Shown here piece by piece: positions 44,020-56,060 of a DNA stretch of 64,000 nucleotides. Below the pieces are notes generated by a model. It was not told the origin of the DNA, searched no databases, and saw nothing but the letters and a program-made list of their open reading frames with translations. The stretch is from Blattamonas nauphoetae (lineage: Eukaryota > Preaxostyla > Oxymonadida), in NCBI GenBank assembly GCA_033064195.1, contig JARBJD010000227.1, positions 1 through 64,000 of the forward strand, given 5' to 3'. How positions within the stretch are numbered: the first letter of the stretch is position 1; every line of letters begins with the position of its first letter. The position numbers were made by a program, and so were the translations under genes.

Positions 44020-47000
44020 TCAGATCCGTTCTAGCCACAACACTTCAACCGAAAAGGGAATCGTTCCTTTCAGACCAGTCGTGAGCGCCAGGCAGAGAGG
44101 AGAGGGGATGTCAGTGAAGATCCCAGGCTGTTCTTCACCATCCACAAACAGTCGAGCTTCTCGCTTTTCCATGTTCACGCGAATCGCTGCTGTCTGCCCA
44201 ACTCGCACACACGCCGTGTTCGTCCCTGCTGGCTTGAACTCCCCACCCTTCCACATCTGCCCTGTCTTCAGCACAAACCCTCCCCCACTCCCATCCGACC
44301 ACGAACCACACGACTTCTGCGTGGCGTTGGGGCGGAGTGGATGTTTGAGGAAGCCAAGCACTGAAAAGAAGGAAGGAAGAGATCAGGAAAGCAGAGAGAG
44401 GACAGATGGAGAGATGAAGAGAAATTGATTGAAGAAAAGAGAAAGCAAACAGAGGTTTGCGAAGAGGCTGGCTGTCCCTCTGATCTTCAGCTCCCACTCT
44501 CCTTCCGAGAGTGCCATTGTGAACGCCGTCCGGAATCCCACCACTTTCTGTGTCGACGCTCTCGCTGTCAGTGTGAAGTCTGTTGTGTGATGGCTCGTCT
44601 CATCCATTGTCTGCAGGCAGCTCGTCCCCACATTCAGGTCGTCTGTGTTCTGCCGAGCGGGTGAAGTGGGCGGAGGGGAGCGAGGAGCGGGCTGAGCTAA
44701 AACAGGAGCGGAATTCGGCTGAGGTTGGGTTGACGGCACGGTCGACAAGTTCGAAGGGGCAGACGAGGGTGTTGGTTGATTCGAGGATCCGATTGGAGGA
44801 GCAGTCAAGCGAGCGAGTGTTTGAAGCTCGCTTGAACCGTGATTGCGTGTCGAAGGTTTTTGAGGGAGGGAGTGTTGGGGTGTGGAGCGTAGCCTTTTCA
44901 GCCACATCACTTCGAGTGACAGGCCAGCTAAATCGAACCCAGTGCTGATCGCAAGACAGACCACATCAGGCAACTGGGAGAGAGTCAGTGGCTGTTCCTC
45001 GTCATCCACAAACAGTCTCGCCTCTCTCTTCTCCATATCGATCCGAATCGCTGCGGTCTGCCCGACACAAACACATTTCGTATTTTGGTCTCCGTGCATC
45101 AGACAGAAGTGTCCACCGATGGCTCCTTGGTGCTCCTCGCACAGCATTTGGGTGGCATTGGAAGGGAGGGGATCGCGGAGAAAGCCGAGATCTGCAGAGA
45201 GAGAAGGAGCGAGGAGTGATGGATAAGAGATGATGGATGAAATGGAGAAGAGAGGAGAACAGATGAATGAGGAGTCATGAGAGAATGAGTCAGAGGAGAC
45301 ATACACGCATTCTCAAGTGAAGTGTGATTGGCTCGAACTTTCAACTCCCACTCACCAGACAGAATCGGAAAGGTGAATGCTGTTCGACGTGCGGTTGGTG
45401 TTTCCAGCCTCGCAACCTGCACAAGTTGTGTGGCGGTGATCTTGTGGAACGAATTGTCGAGTGTTTTGAGAGAGTTTGTTCCGGGATAGTAATCAATATA
45501 ACTGTTTGGAAAAGGTTGAATGAACAGATGAGGCCCAGCTGGACTTAATCGCTTCAGATGCACAACTTCGACAGAGAAAGGCATGACGGCCTTGTCCAGC
45601 GAGATCGCGAGCGAGACCTGGATTGGGATGTCGGTGAAGAATCCAGGCTGTTCCTCATCGTCCACGAACAGTCGAGTTTCTCTCTTCGACATGTTCACTC
45701 GAATCGCGGCTGTCTGCCCAACTCTCTGGCATTTCTTGTTCGTTCCTTCTGGCTTGACAATCTTGTTCCCGGAGCACAGACCTCCACTTGCGAGCAGGAA
45801 CTCCCCTCCGAGTCTTCCGTGGAAGGAGCCAGGTGATCGCCCAGCGATGTCGGGAGGGAAGGGATGGCGGAGATAGCCGAGACCTGAGGTGAGGAGGAGA
45901 GTGAGTGAGAGTGGGGTTGAGTGAGAAACAAGAGGAAAATGAGGAGAAAAGAGAAAAGAGGAGAGAGAATGAGGTAAAACGAGGAGGATGAGGAGAATAA
46001 TGAAATGAACAATCGATGCACACTTAGATTCCTCAGTACATTCTTCTCTGTCAACCTGATCTTGAGCTCCCACTCTCCTTCTGAGATCGGCACTGTGTAC
46101 GCTGTCTCTCTGACATCTCCGTCTCCCTCCACCTCGCTCGGTGCAGCTGTCAAACATGCTGTCGATTTTGTGAACGAGTCAGGCAGTGTCTCTAAACAGG
46201 ACGGCCCAAGAATCGAATCAATTGCATGTGGAGGAGGGCCTAAGAGGAAAGAACGAGGTGGCTGAGTCAGTCTCTTCAGATGGATCACTTTGGTTGTGAA
46301 ATCTCGCTCCTCCACTCGATGGGAAATCGCGAGACACAGCTGTTTTGGAATGTTCTCGAACAAGGCTGGCTGAGGCACATCACTAATGAACAGCCGTGCC
46401 AGCCGCTGTTCCATGTCAACAACGATCTTCGCACGATTTCCTCGACTGCAGAACCGTTCGTTCGTTGGTGGCTGATGGATGGTTTGCTCTCCTTCCAACA
46501 TCGACCCTTCCTCCAAATGGAATCCGCCGCCTTGTTTCGATGGCCAGTTACCGCAGGATTGCTGAGTGGCGTTAGCTGGAAGAGGATGTGAGACAAAGCC
46601 GAGCACTGTGCGAGATGAAGAAATGATGGATGACGAGAGATGGGGAGAGGAAAGATGAGAATGAAAAAGAGGAAATGATGCATGAGAGATGAGCGAACGA
46701 GAAAGCCGATAAATGCACAAGATTGATCTTCAACTAAAGATGAGCACACCTGTTGCGTCAATGGGAATGGAATCCTTCTCAATCTCCAATTCCCACAATC
46801 CCTCAGTGATCGGTCCAGTGAACACTGTCCGCCAGCTTCCCTTGGCTGCCTTCGATCCACGTGAGACAAACTGCGTTGGAGTGAGAACATCCCACTCGGG
46901 ATTGAACACCTTCAAACTCTTGATGCTCTTCATGAGAGGCTGTGGGGCCGGACTTGTCGGATCGTCCAGTCGTTTCAGCCACATCACTTCCACGAAATGA

Positions 47001-50000
47001 GTCAAGTCATTCGTCTGCCTGTGTGGATGAGTGACTCCGAGATGGACACTGGAAGGAAGATTAATAAAGTATTCGGGTTGTTCCTTGTCATCCAGAAACA
47101 GAGTGGCTGTTCGAAGTGTCATGTCAAATTGAATCGCTGCTGTTTGGTATCTTTCTCCCCACACACTGTTGTGTTTTGTCGTATTTGGAAGTGGACGACG
47201 GTCTTTCATCAATGCTCCGGTGACCAGGTTGAAATCAAATTGAACGCCAGTTTTTGAGGGTTGTGAAGTGGAGGGGAGTGGATGGTGATGGAAGCCGAGG
47301 GCTGGGAGGAGAGAGGAGAGAAGGAGATGTGTCGATGATAATAGATCATGAAACAAGGTCAATGACGACGATGAAAGGTGACAAGTTGCGAAAAAACAAT
47401 GACTATACCACTCGCTCCCATCGTGGACCCAATGCGTCGAATCTTCAATTCCCAATCTCCTTCCATGATGGCCTTTGTGTATGCCGTGCTGAGTCCCTGG
47501 AGTGAGATGGTTTCTGTTGATGATTGTTCACCTGAGCCTGCAACAGTCGCTGTGAGGATGGACGATGTGAATGATGTGAATGGAGGAGGGAGAGTGTGAA
47601 GACAGCTTGTCCCGAAGAGGCATGTGGGGGTGTTTGGAGGGAGGGTGTGTTTGGGTGTGGAGCGCAGCTTCTTCAGCCACATCACTTCAAACGATTTCTG
47701 AGCACATGTAAATGCAGTCCCTATGAAGAGGCGCAGGACATCAGGCAACGGGGAGAGAGGATGGGGTTGTTTCTCATCGTCCACAAACAGGGTTGCTTCT
47801 CTCTTCTCCATGTTCACTCGAATAGCTGCGGTCTGGCCAAGACGTAGACACGGTTCGTTCTTCTTTTCATAGCAGGTCGAATGAGGGCCACGCTGATGTC
47901 CAGTTGCCAGGGAGAAGAAATCTTGGCGTTGTTTGAGATTTGAGTTACTTCTCTGCATCTCTTGACTGTGAATAGGATCGTATGAACATCCGAGCACTGC
48001 AATGGAGGTAAGACGAAGAGATGAGGATGAGGAGAGACAAGAATGATGAGATAAAAACAAAGAAGAAGAAAATGGAGTCAGACGTGTTGTTTCGAGAGCG
48101 CTGTGGTTCACTCGGATCTTCAGCTCCCACTCTCCTTCCTCAATTGGAAACGTGAATGCCATGAACCCTTTGTCTGACGATGACGTTGTTTGGATGAGTT
48201 GTGTCGGTGTCAGTTGGATTGCATTTTTATCGAATTCCACGAGTGAGTTTGTTCCCGGCCAGAAGTTGGGAGTGTTCTCCAGTTTTCGAGGCGGCTCGCG
48301 AGGAACCGCAGGATCCAATCGTTTCAGATGAATCACTTCGACTTTGAACTCTGATTTTGTGCTGACATGAGAGATCGCGAGTGAGAGCTGAATTGGGATG
48401 TCGGTGAAGATCCCAGGCTGTTCCTCGTCGTCCACAAACAGTCGAACTTCTCGTTTGTCCATGTTCACCTGAATCGCTGCTGTCTGCCCAACTCGCACAC
48501 ACATATTGTTCGTTCCTGCTGGCTTGAACTCCTTCGCCTCTCGCCACATCCGCCCTGTCTTCAGCACAAAATATCCACCGCTTCCGTTTTTATATGCTCC
48601 ACACATAACGTTGACAGCTTCGTCGACGAACGGGCTGGAGAGATAGCCAAGAACTGGTGAGGAGAGAGAGAAGACAAAGATGAAAGGAGAGATAAAGATG
48701 AAGGGGGAAGAGAGAGGAGAACGGCGAAAGAGAGTGATGAGGAAGGTGAAAACGAAGGAGAAAGAAAGAGTGAAGAATGTCCACAAACAGAGATTGGCGA
48801 AGAGATCTTCTGTTCCCCTGATTTTCAGCTCCCACTCTCCTTGAGTGATCGGTGGAGTGAAGAACGATCTCGTATCGTCCTCCCTCCTCCTCTCATCGTC
48901 GCTGCATCTGATCGTCAGGATGGATGGCGAGAGAGTCACACTGGAACGATTGAACCGTTGCAACGCACTTGTTCCGATAAACATCGTCACTTCACCAGTG
49001 GATGTTTGACCTGTCGAGGGGGCAGTTGGGTGAGGGCTGGATGGGAGAGTGCGAACTGTGCTTGTCGCATTCGGTGTGCTGTTGGACGTGGTTCTTTGCG
49101 ACGACGACAATGATTGAGAAGGAGCGATTGTTCGCTGAGCTGGAGATTGCTGTTGTGTTTGTGAAGTCGACAGACCAACACTCGGTCTCGATTGGGCTGG
49201 TTGAGCTGGCGTTTGCGAAGTCGACAAACCAACATTTGATCCGGATTGGGCGAGTCGAGCTGGTGTCTGTGACGTCGAGAGAGCAACAGCTGGTTGAGGT
49301 GCGGACTGCGAGTGAGTGTTCGGTGAGGATGTTGGAGTGGTGTTCGTGGCTGGTTTCGGTGTCTCTGTGTCCACTCGCTTCAGCCACATCACTTCCACTG
49401 GGATCCCTTTCGTCGCCACGTGTGTCGAGATGCACAGAGTCACTTCTATCGAAGCATCGGAGAAGAAGCCAGGCTGTTCCTCGTCGTCCACAAACAGCTT
49501 CACTTCCTTTCTTCCCAAGTCCACGCGAATCGCTGCTGTCTGCCCAATTCGATCGCATTTCTTGTTTGTTCCGTCTGGTTTGTATTTCTTCGATCCTTTC
49601 AACATGCTTCCGGAGTTCAGTCCAAAATCCCCTCCCTTCTCTTCGGAATGGTCGCCTGGCGTGCGACTCAGCACTCCGTAAGGATGATAGTCGTTGATGT
49701 AACCGAGAACTGAAATGATGGAAGAGGGCGAAAAGAGATGAGAGGGAAGAAAACAGTGGGTTGATTCGGATGAGAGATGGAGAATGATGGGAAGGATGAT
49801 GAAGGCGATGAAGGGTGAAAGAAAGAAGAGAGAATCAAAAGAAAACACACCGACCCCAACAAAGATGTTGAAACTTGCTCGAATTCTGAGTTCCCACACG
49901 CCCTGCGTGACTTTGTGAGTCGTAACTGTTCGCCACCCATTCTTTCCATCCACGGCTGGAAGGGGGATGATTGAGGTTGTGGTGATGGTGTGGAATTTTG

Positions 50001-52153
50001 AATCGAATCTCTCAAGCGAACTTGTCCCAAAATAGCATTTTGGCGAGTTTCGTTGGATCGTCAGAGGGCGACGAATCAGCGACGTGTCCAGACAGCGAAG
50101 ATGAACAATTTCAACAGCACTCTTTCGTTCGCCGTATCCTGTGCTCATTCCCAGACACACCTGGCACGGGATGTTCTCGAAGAACCCAGGCTGAGCGACG
50201 CCATCAACTACCAGACGAGCTTCGCGTTTCGTCAGATCCACGCGGATTGACGCTGTCTGTCCAACCTCCGTACACGCTTTGTTCGTCCCTGGCGGCTTCA
50301 CTGACCTCCCCTGACTCCACATCTGCCCATTCGACAGATCGAAATCATCTCCAATCGGTTCGTCATATTTCCCACAATGTTGAACCAAGCAATCTGATGG
50401 AAGTGGGAATTGAAGGAAACCAAGTACTATAAAATTAAAAAGTGAAGAAAAGTGATAGTGAAGACATACAAACGGATGAAAGTGGGTTCTGACTTCCACG
50501 AATCGTCAGCTCCCATTCCCCCGAGAGGAGACCAAATGTGAACACCGTCCGCCAGTTCTGACTCAGTTTCACTGTCTGGACAACCGAATCCAACGTTAGT
50601 TTGTGCGTTTTCGCATCGAATGAAGTGATCGATTCGGTTCGAGGCCAGATCGACGGAAGCATTGCCGATAACACACCGTAATTCCGTAATTCAGTATTTC
50701 GCTCGTTTTCAGCTTGTCGATCTCCGTCTTCCCGCGAATTTCTATTGCTGTCTCCGACTGTGTTCATGGCAACACATTCTCTCGACATTTCCGCAGTCGC
50801 CAGAACAAATTGTCTCCTCAGATAGTTGTTTCGAGCTAATAAAGCTTCATGCTTTTTCTTCTCCTCCCTTACCACGTGTAGTTTTGAGTTTTGGTCATTT
50901 TTGATTTTCGGTTTGGGCTGCTTCGAGGCTGTTTGGATCTGAAGATCTTTCATTTTTGAAAGAGGTGTTTCGGGACCCAACATCCGCTCCAGTTGTCGTC
51001 CAGTGAATAGTTGGGTTGCAGTTAAGCGAGAAGCTGGATTCTGAAGCGACGAAAAATGTGAAGCGATAAATGGGCAGTGAATGCAGAGGAAATCATAATA
51101 ACGAAAGATATATAATAAATAAGGAAAAACAAATCTCAGTATCACATACAGAGTCCAGCATTTTCACCAAAATCGATCGTATCTGAGTTGGGATTGTCGA
51201 AGGAATTTTCGATTCTGAGAACGTTGTCACATCCCGCATCAAATGGAACGGCGACTTCCCCTTGAACAACGCTTCCCCCGTCACCATTCGGAACAGCATC
51301 ACTCCCAACGACCAGATGTCACACGCCGGCGTTCCTCGTTGACTATCATCCTCGCACCGTTCAGGCGAGTAATATTCATATGTCCCCACCTCCGATATTG
51401 AGTGTGTGGCTGACACTCCAGACGAATCTGCTGCCCCCAAATCACCTGAAACACAGCAAAAAGACACATAAAAAGGGAGAGTGAAGATGTGAGAATAAGG
51501 ACAGAAGAAGATCAACAGAAGAAGTGCAAACGAAAGAAGAGAATTCATACAGAGCATTGCGCGGTTGTTTTCCGTCAGAATAACATTCTCAGGCTTCAGA
51601 TCTCCATGACACATCGAATGTTTCGGATGGTTGTGCATCACACACAGTCCTTCTGCAATGTCAATGCAAATCAGAACTGAAATCTGAATAATGTGACAAT
51701 GACGACGATAGCGGATTCAATTCAATCAGAGGAGAAGAAGATGAGAATGAGAATGGACGAAGAGAGATTACCTCAAGAGGAATCAGTTCATTTCGAGATT
51801 CAAAATTCACCATCAAGTCCTTCAAATTACGTGCTCCAAGATCCATCACAATTCCATGATATGTTCCCATCACAACTGATTTGTGCAATCCAACAATTCG
51901 AGCATGCCGGAATCGCTCCAGAAGCGATACTTCTCGCTCTCCCCGCTTCTCATCTGCCTCCGTCAATCGGGGAATCAGTTTCTGAGCATACGACTTTCCT
52001 GTCGACGATTCTTTGATTTCCAGAACTCGACCAAAAGTTCCTTCGCTGATTGGACGGACAAGCGTGTCTAAACACAAACACACAAAAATGACCGAACAGT
52101 AAAGTACAACACATACAGCCTGGTGGAATGATCGATTCTCCTTTCTGTGACAT
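44020..52153 (-). CDS. Gene E: protein kinase followed by a nine-unit SPRY-like array
   Basis: Fourteen exons: 52153-52117, 52067-51772, 51683-51551, 51445-51150, 51040-50470, 50426-49851, 49709-48789, 48653-48084, 47996-47409, 47301-46750, 46605-46024, 45883-45305, 45191-44451 and 44360-44020. Exons 1-5 have exactly the lengths of those of gene C (37, 296, 133, 296, 571). Kinase motifs: EGTFGRV, YAQKLI, HGDLKPEN, CDLG, SPE and DIWSLG. Nine SPRY-like units follow (VGQTAAIRVNM...FVDDEEQPG...IFTDIP...EWELKIR). All complete unit exons are multiples of three and phase 1-1. Unlike C, the first and last units are whole, and the gene ends with a TGA at 44020 after VEVLWLERI. The start was chosen at MSQKGESIIPPG because this exon is shared with C. 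The product has about 2,000 residues; localisation is probably cytosolic since no signal peptide or membrane segment is seen. Confidence 0.85.
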
Positions 52154-52457
52154 CTGGAGATTAACAAATCAACCCTTTCTTTTTTCATTTCTTCGATTTG
52201 ATCAGGATGATAAACTCCAAAATGGATGACTAAATCGGGGAAATGGAGATGAAAGAAGTGCAGAGATGAAGACGCAACGGTAAGAATCGCTACTAATGGA
52301 AGAGGAGTGTCGTTCCACGAGTCTTCATTTCTTTTTCCTCATTTGGATCAACACTTCACCCGTCCGATTGTCTTTCGCTTTCACTCGCATCGAGAGTTCT
52401 ACCATTGTCACCGATGATCGACACAATTCGGAAAAGGTCGAATGTTCTCGTCTGTTT
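52154..52457 (-). promoter_or_regulatory. Upstream region of gene E
   Basis: It contains the 22-base block (52164-52185) identical to the one upstream of gene C, 10 bp before the start codon. The remainder includes the 3' flank of the neighbouring FLNW-family pseudogene. No other gene is seen. Confidence 0.4.
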
Positions 52458-52886
52458 CTATTCCTCTTCTGGAACGTTCATGCCGTGCAAGTTGCTCATT
52501 TCGATCGATTCGTCAACACATTGAAATCTAAATGAGTCGCTTGGGGGACGTCGCAGCATTTCCTCGATCACATCTTCGATGCCCTCCATTCGCAACATTC
52601 GACGCACTTTCTTCATCATCTGTCGATATTTATACTTCTCCGAAGGTACCAGAACTTGCTTCAATGTCGTCTCATATACAGCTTGTCGTTCATCCCAACC
52701 TTGAATTCCGAGAAAGAAGAGATCTTTCGGAGTTGCGAGCCAGAGAGAGTTGTCGATGATTGCCATGAGGTTGATGTGGATATCGCCAGTCTCGGCAAAG
52801 GAAAGAGACTGCAGATTGAGAGTGATGATGAGGTGAGAGATCAGGTCAGCTTTGACGAGTGAAAGTTTGATTGGAGCCGAACAGTA

Positions 52887-54201
52887 CCGGGTGTTCCATA
52901 AGTCTTTGTTTTTCGTTCTCTCTTTTTCTACAAACTGATTTATCGCAAACGGATTCATGAAATGGAATGTTGACCTCTTTTCTCATATCTCTGCAGATTG
53001 CCCAAATCTTGCGATTACCTCGTTCGCTCTTTCCAGCACACTCGTGACAGCATGATCAAACATTCTTGGAGGTATTTGATTCAACTCCTCACGGATAAAC
53101 TGTTCTAGGTCTGTCTTCGTTTTGGGTTCTCGAGGATAAACTTTTTCTTCTAGATAGCTCCACAACCAAAAATCAAGCGGAGAAAGATCACCACTCCGCT
53201 GTGGCCATGGATGGTGACTGCCCTTCCCAATCCATCTGTGGCCGAAGGTTTCATTTAAGTACTGTATTGTGGTACGAGCTGTGTGGGGTGGAGCCCCATC
53301 CTGCTGAAAGTATGCCCATTCAAATCTTGATCGTTCCTTCAGTTGTGGAACGAGGTATGATTTCAGCATCTCTGTATACACAGGTCCTGTTACCGTCTGT
53401 GAGAAGAAGTACGGACCAATGAACCCAGCGGAGGACATTGCGATCCAACAGTTCGAAACAATTCGTTCATTGGGCACTTCAACGTGATAGTGCGGGTTCT
53501 CTTGGGCTAACATGCGATGGTTATGGCGTATTACCGTTCTATCGGTGCGAAACGTCTTTTCATCGGAGAACCAGATGCGCTTCAAAACGGTCGGCTTCAT
53601 TTTGCACAGATGAATGAGATGCTGGCAACAATCATGTCGAATCGCATAATCCTGGTCATAATGGAACTGCGTTTTTTTGGATGACGTATGAGTTATATCC
53701 TAACTTTTTAATACCTCTATTTAGGCTGCTTAAAGGGATTTGGAGGTTCGCTGCATGTTTCCGTTCAGAATCTGTCGGGTTTGTTTCAATTGCATCCTTC
53801 ATTTTCTTCAGTGATTCATCACTGCAACTGGTCCTTGGTCGTCCACTTCGGGGACGATCATCAACTTTTCCTGTCTCTGTAAACTTGTCGAAGACTTGTG
53901 AAAAAGTCCGAACGTCCGGGACGATGGAGCCGCTCCAATGGCTTCTTGCTTCGGCAGGCTTGTCATATCGAGACATTAGTCTCACCATTTCAGTACGTTC
54001 ATCCTGGGACCAGTGGTGGTTGACCCGTTCGACGGTCATTTTTTACGAACGTTTTATGTCACTTCGTACAACTCATTCGCGGGTACTCATTTTGTTTTTG
54101 TTGAAACAGATGCACAAACTCCAACATATTCACAATTAAAATGTCCAATTCTCTCCCGTTACTGATAACAAACCATTGACACAGACTTATGGAACACCCG
54201 G
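52887..54201 (-). mobile_element. Mariner-type DNA transposon, 1315 bp
   Basis: Both ends carry the same perfect 19-bp inverted repeat, CCGGGTGTTCCATAAGTCT, with weaker similarity further in. A TA target duplication flanks it (52885-52886 and 54202-54203). The size, the TA target and the encoded transposase are all typical of Tc1/mariner. It sits in the coding sequence of an FLNW-family gene. Confidence 0.93.
52983..54039 (-). CDS. Mariner-type transposase with one homopolymer frameshift
   Basis: The N-terminal frame (54039-53656, 127 codons) carries the DNA-binding half, with WSQDERTEMVRL and the GRPRTSCSDE linker. The catalytic half lies in a second frame ending at 52983, with WFSDEKTF (first Asp), YFQQDGAPPH (second Asp) and GDLSPLDFWLW (third Asp), about 36 residues between the last two. 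The two frames meet at a run of seven A on the coding strand near 53668; six would keep the frame. The rest is open and of normal length (about 340 residues). The spacing differs from the classical DD34D of Mos1 and fits a broader mariner-like clade. The lesion may be real or a sequencing artefact. Confidence 0.88.
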
Positions 54202-54602
54202 TACAGGATCAGTTTTGCGAGCATCTTCATTGCTGATGTTGTAATGACCTGACTGGCAGATGAAATGAGCACTACGATGGACTGTACGAAGTGTGTCATA
54301 TTATGATCAGAGGATGATGCGAGGGAGTGGAGAAAATCGTCGGCTGATTCGATGGTGTAAAAATTCACTGATTTAAGAAATTTCACGGTTTTCGTTTCCA
54401 GAGAGGCATCCAATACAGGATGGGACTTCAGAGTGGTAACAAGGGACTCAAAGGTAACGACCTTTTCGTCCACAGTTTCACGTCGATCCTCACGCCAATT
54501 CAGGAAGGATGAGCAATCCATTGGAAATGGTAAGGGAGCGGAGGCCAAATCAGAGCGCATTGAAGCTGAGGAGGTCGCTGTTTTATTGATTCTCGTGTTC
54601 AT

Positions 54603-56060
54603 TACGTCGGATTGAGATAATGAAGAAGCTTCGTTATGGGTTGGATCAAATACGCAAAGAATGAGAGTAGGATGAGTAAGACAACCAAAACAAACAGGAA
54701 TTATCAAGTAACGAAGACCGAGACTATAGCTGTATGGCCTGCTGTTTTGTGATGCCAAATGCCAATTTTCAGCCAGTATGGGATCGATCACACCATGCTT
54801 CTAGATAGGTCTTGAATCGCTCTCTATATGTGTGTAAACAAGTTATGCCCTCGTTTTACTCCGACTTGAAAATTATTCTTTGCTGAGACGGATGAGGTGG
54901 TGTTTAATGGAAAAGTTCAAAACAAATGGGCAATGAAGGTGAAATGAAAAGACAAAACTCCAGAGAAAGAAGAAAGTCGACAAATGAAGACAGATAAGAA
55001 CGGATTGGAGAGAGATATCTCAAAAAAGAAGTTAAAAAAGCAACTGCGAAAAGGTTGGGTGATTTGTGATACAAGACCACATTGACAATGTATCTGGTTT
55101 GATCTTATCATCAAGATCGTTCTTTCATCATGTGTGAGGGGAGCGAAGTTTGTTTGAGCGACTTAAAGGAGAAATGGAACCAGTCATTGTCAGAAGGGGA
55201 GATGGAGTCTCTAAACCAAAATAATGACTAAAAGAATGAAAGATACCGTTGGAAATACATGCATAGTGCGTGATCAACACGTTTTCGGATCATTTCGTTC
55301 TGTATTAGTACGATCCTGAGAATCTGAAAGGCATGAAAGAACTGGTGAAATACTTGTGCAAGAGTGATAAACAGAACCTGATTCGTGCTGATTTTCTCCT
55401 TTGCGGGCCGAAGAATGCTTTAGGAGTGGAATTGGGCGTTGATACCCCAATTATCACGTGGTGACATCGAATGATTGATCGCTGAGAAGAGGATGAGAAT
55501 GAGTGGTATTCCAATTGAAAGAACACTGACATACAATGTAGAATCGAATGAAATTGACAGAGGAACAAAAACAGCCTTTCCAAGAAGTGAGTCCTGATCA
55601 ACCCATGATTCGATAAATTGAACTGTGACACAGATAAGAAGGCTGAAATGATGATGAATGACCCTGTGAAACTGTATTCCTGTCTCACTACCTTCAACAG
55701 AAACTCTGATTGTCCTCTTTATCGTGTTTTCCAGTGACTTGAAAAAAGATCTCGTACCCATCATTGGTACCCCCAGGCCAGTGTCTGGCACGGTCTTTCT
55801 GGAAAAACCGGTAGGCCAGGCCAAGCCAGACAGCTATAACCGAGACGATCCATGAATGAAGAAGGAGCTTGTGGAAGGAACGAAAAGAAAGAGATGATAA
55901 ACAGATCAATAAACAATGATGAGACGGGCGAGAGAAAATTCCAATCGTTCAGACAAACTATGAGGGCATGTCAGAGTTGACAAAGATCACACACAAACAG
56001 TGTTTGTTGTCCAAAAGAAGTTGGAAATCGGTCGAAATGTTCGCTGGCTCTTGTCGAATT
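54603..56060. other. No confident gene
   Basis: Short minus-strand frames at 55305-55697, 55420-55824 and 55694-55909 contain hydrophobic stretches (LYVSVLSIGIPLILILF, WIVSVIAVWLGLAYRFF) that could be membrane segments of a small split gene. I could not join them with credible introns, so no gene is called. The 3' flank of the next FLNW gene occupies the right end. Confidence 0.4.

Larger units (their letters stand above)
52458..54602 (-). pseudogene. FLNW-family protein, internally deleted and split by a mariner element
   Basis: The start at 54602 gives the same 36-residue distance to FLNW as in the two intact paralogues at 56-59 kb. The frame runs to the transposon, and beyond it continues without loss (…LILY|CSAPIKLSLVKADL…), because removing the element and one TA restores the codon. 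About 85 residues present in the paralogues, between VLVPSEKY and the RRMLRMEGIEDV region, are missing in frame, so the copy was probably already shortened before the insertion. It ends with TAG after NVPEEE, the same position as its relatives. The family is helical and of unknown function. Confidence 0.8.

Noticed and set aside
47359-50499. A single 1,046-codon exon in gene E
   Set aside because: The frame passes through four introns that happen to be multiples of three without stops. GT...CAG borders and the repeat alignment show that these pieces are introns.
55305-55909. Small membrane-protein gene on the minus strand
   Set aside because: Hydrophobic segments lie in different frames and no convincing introns connect them.
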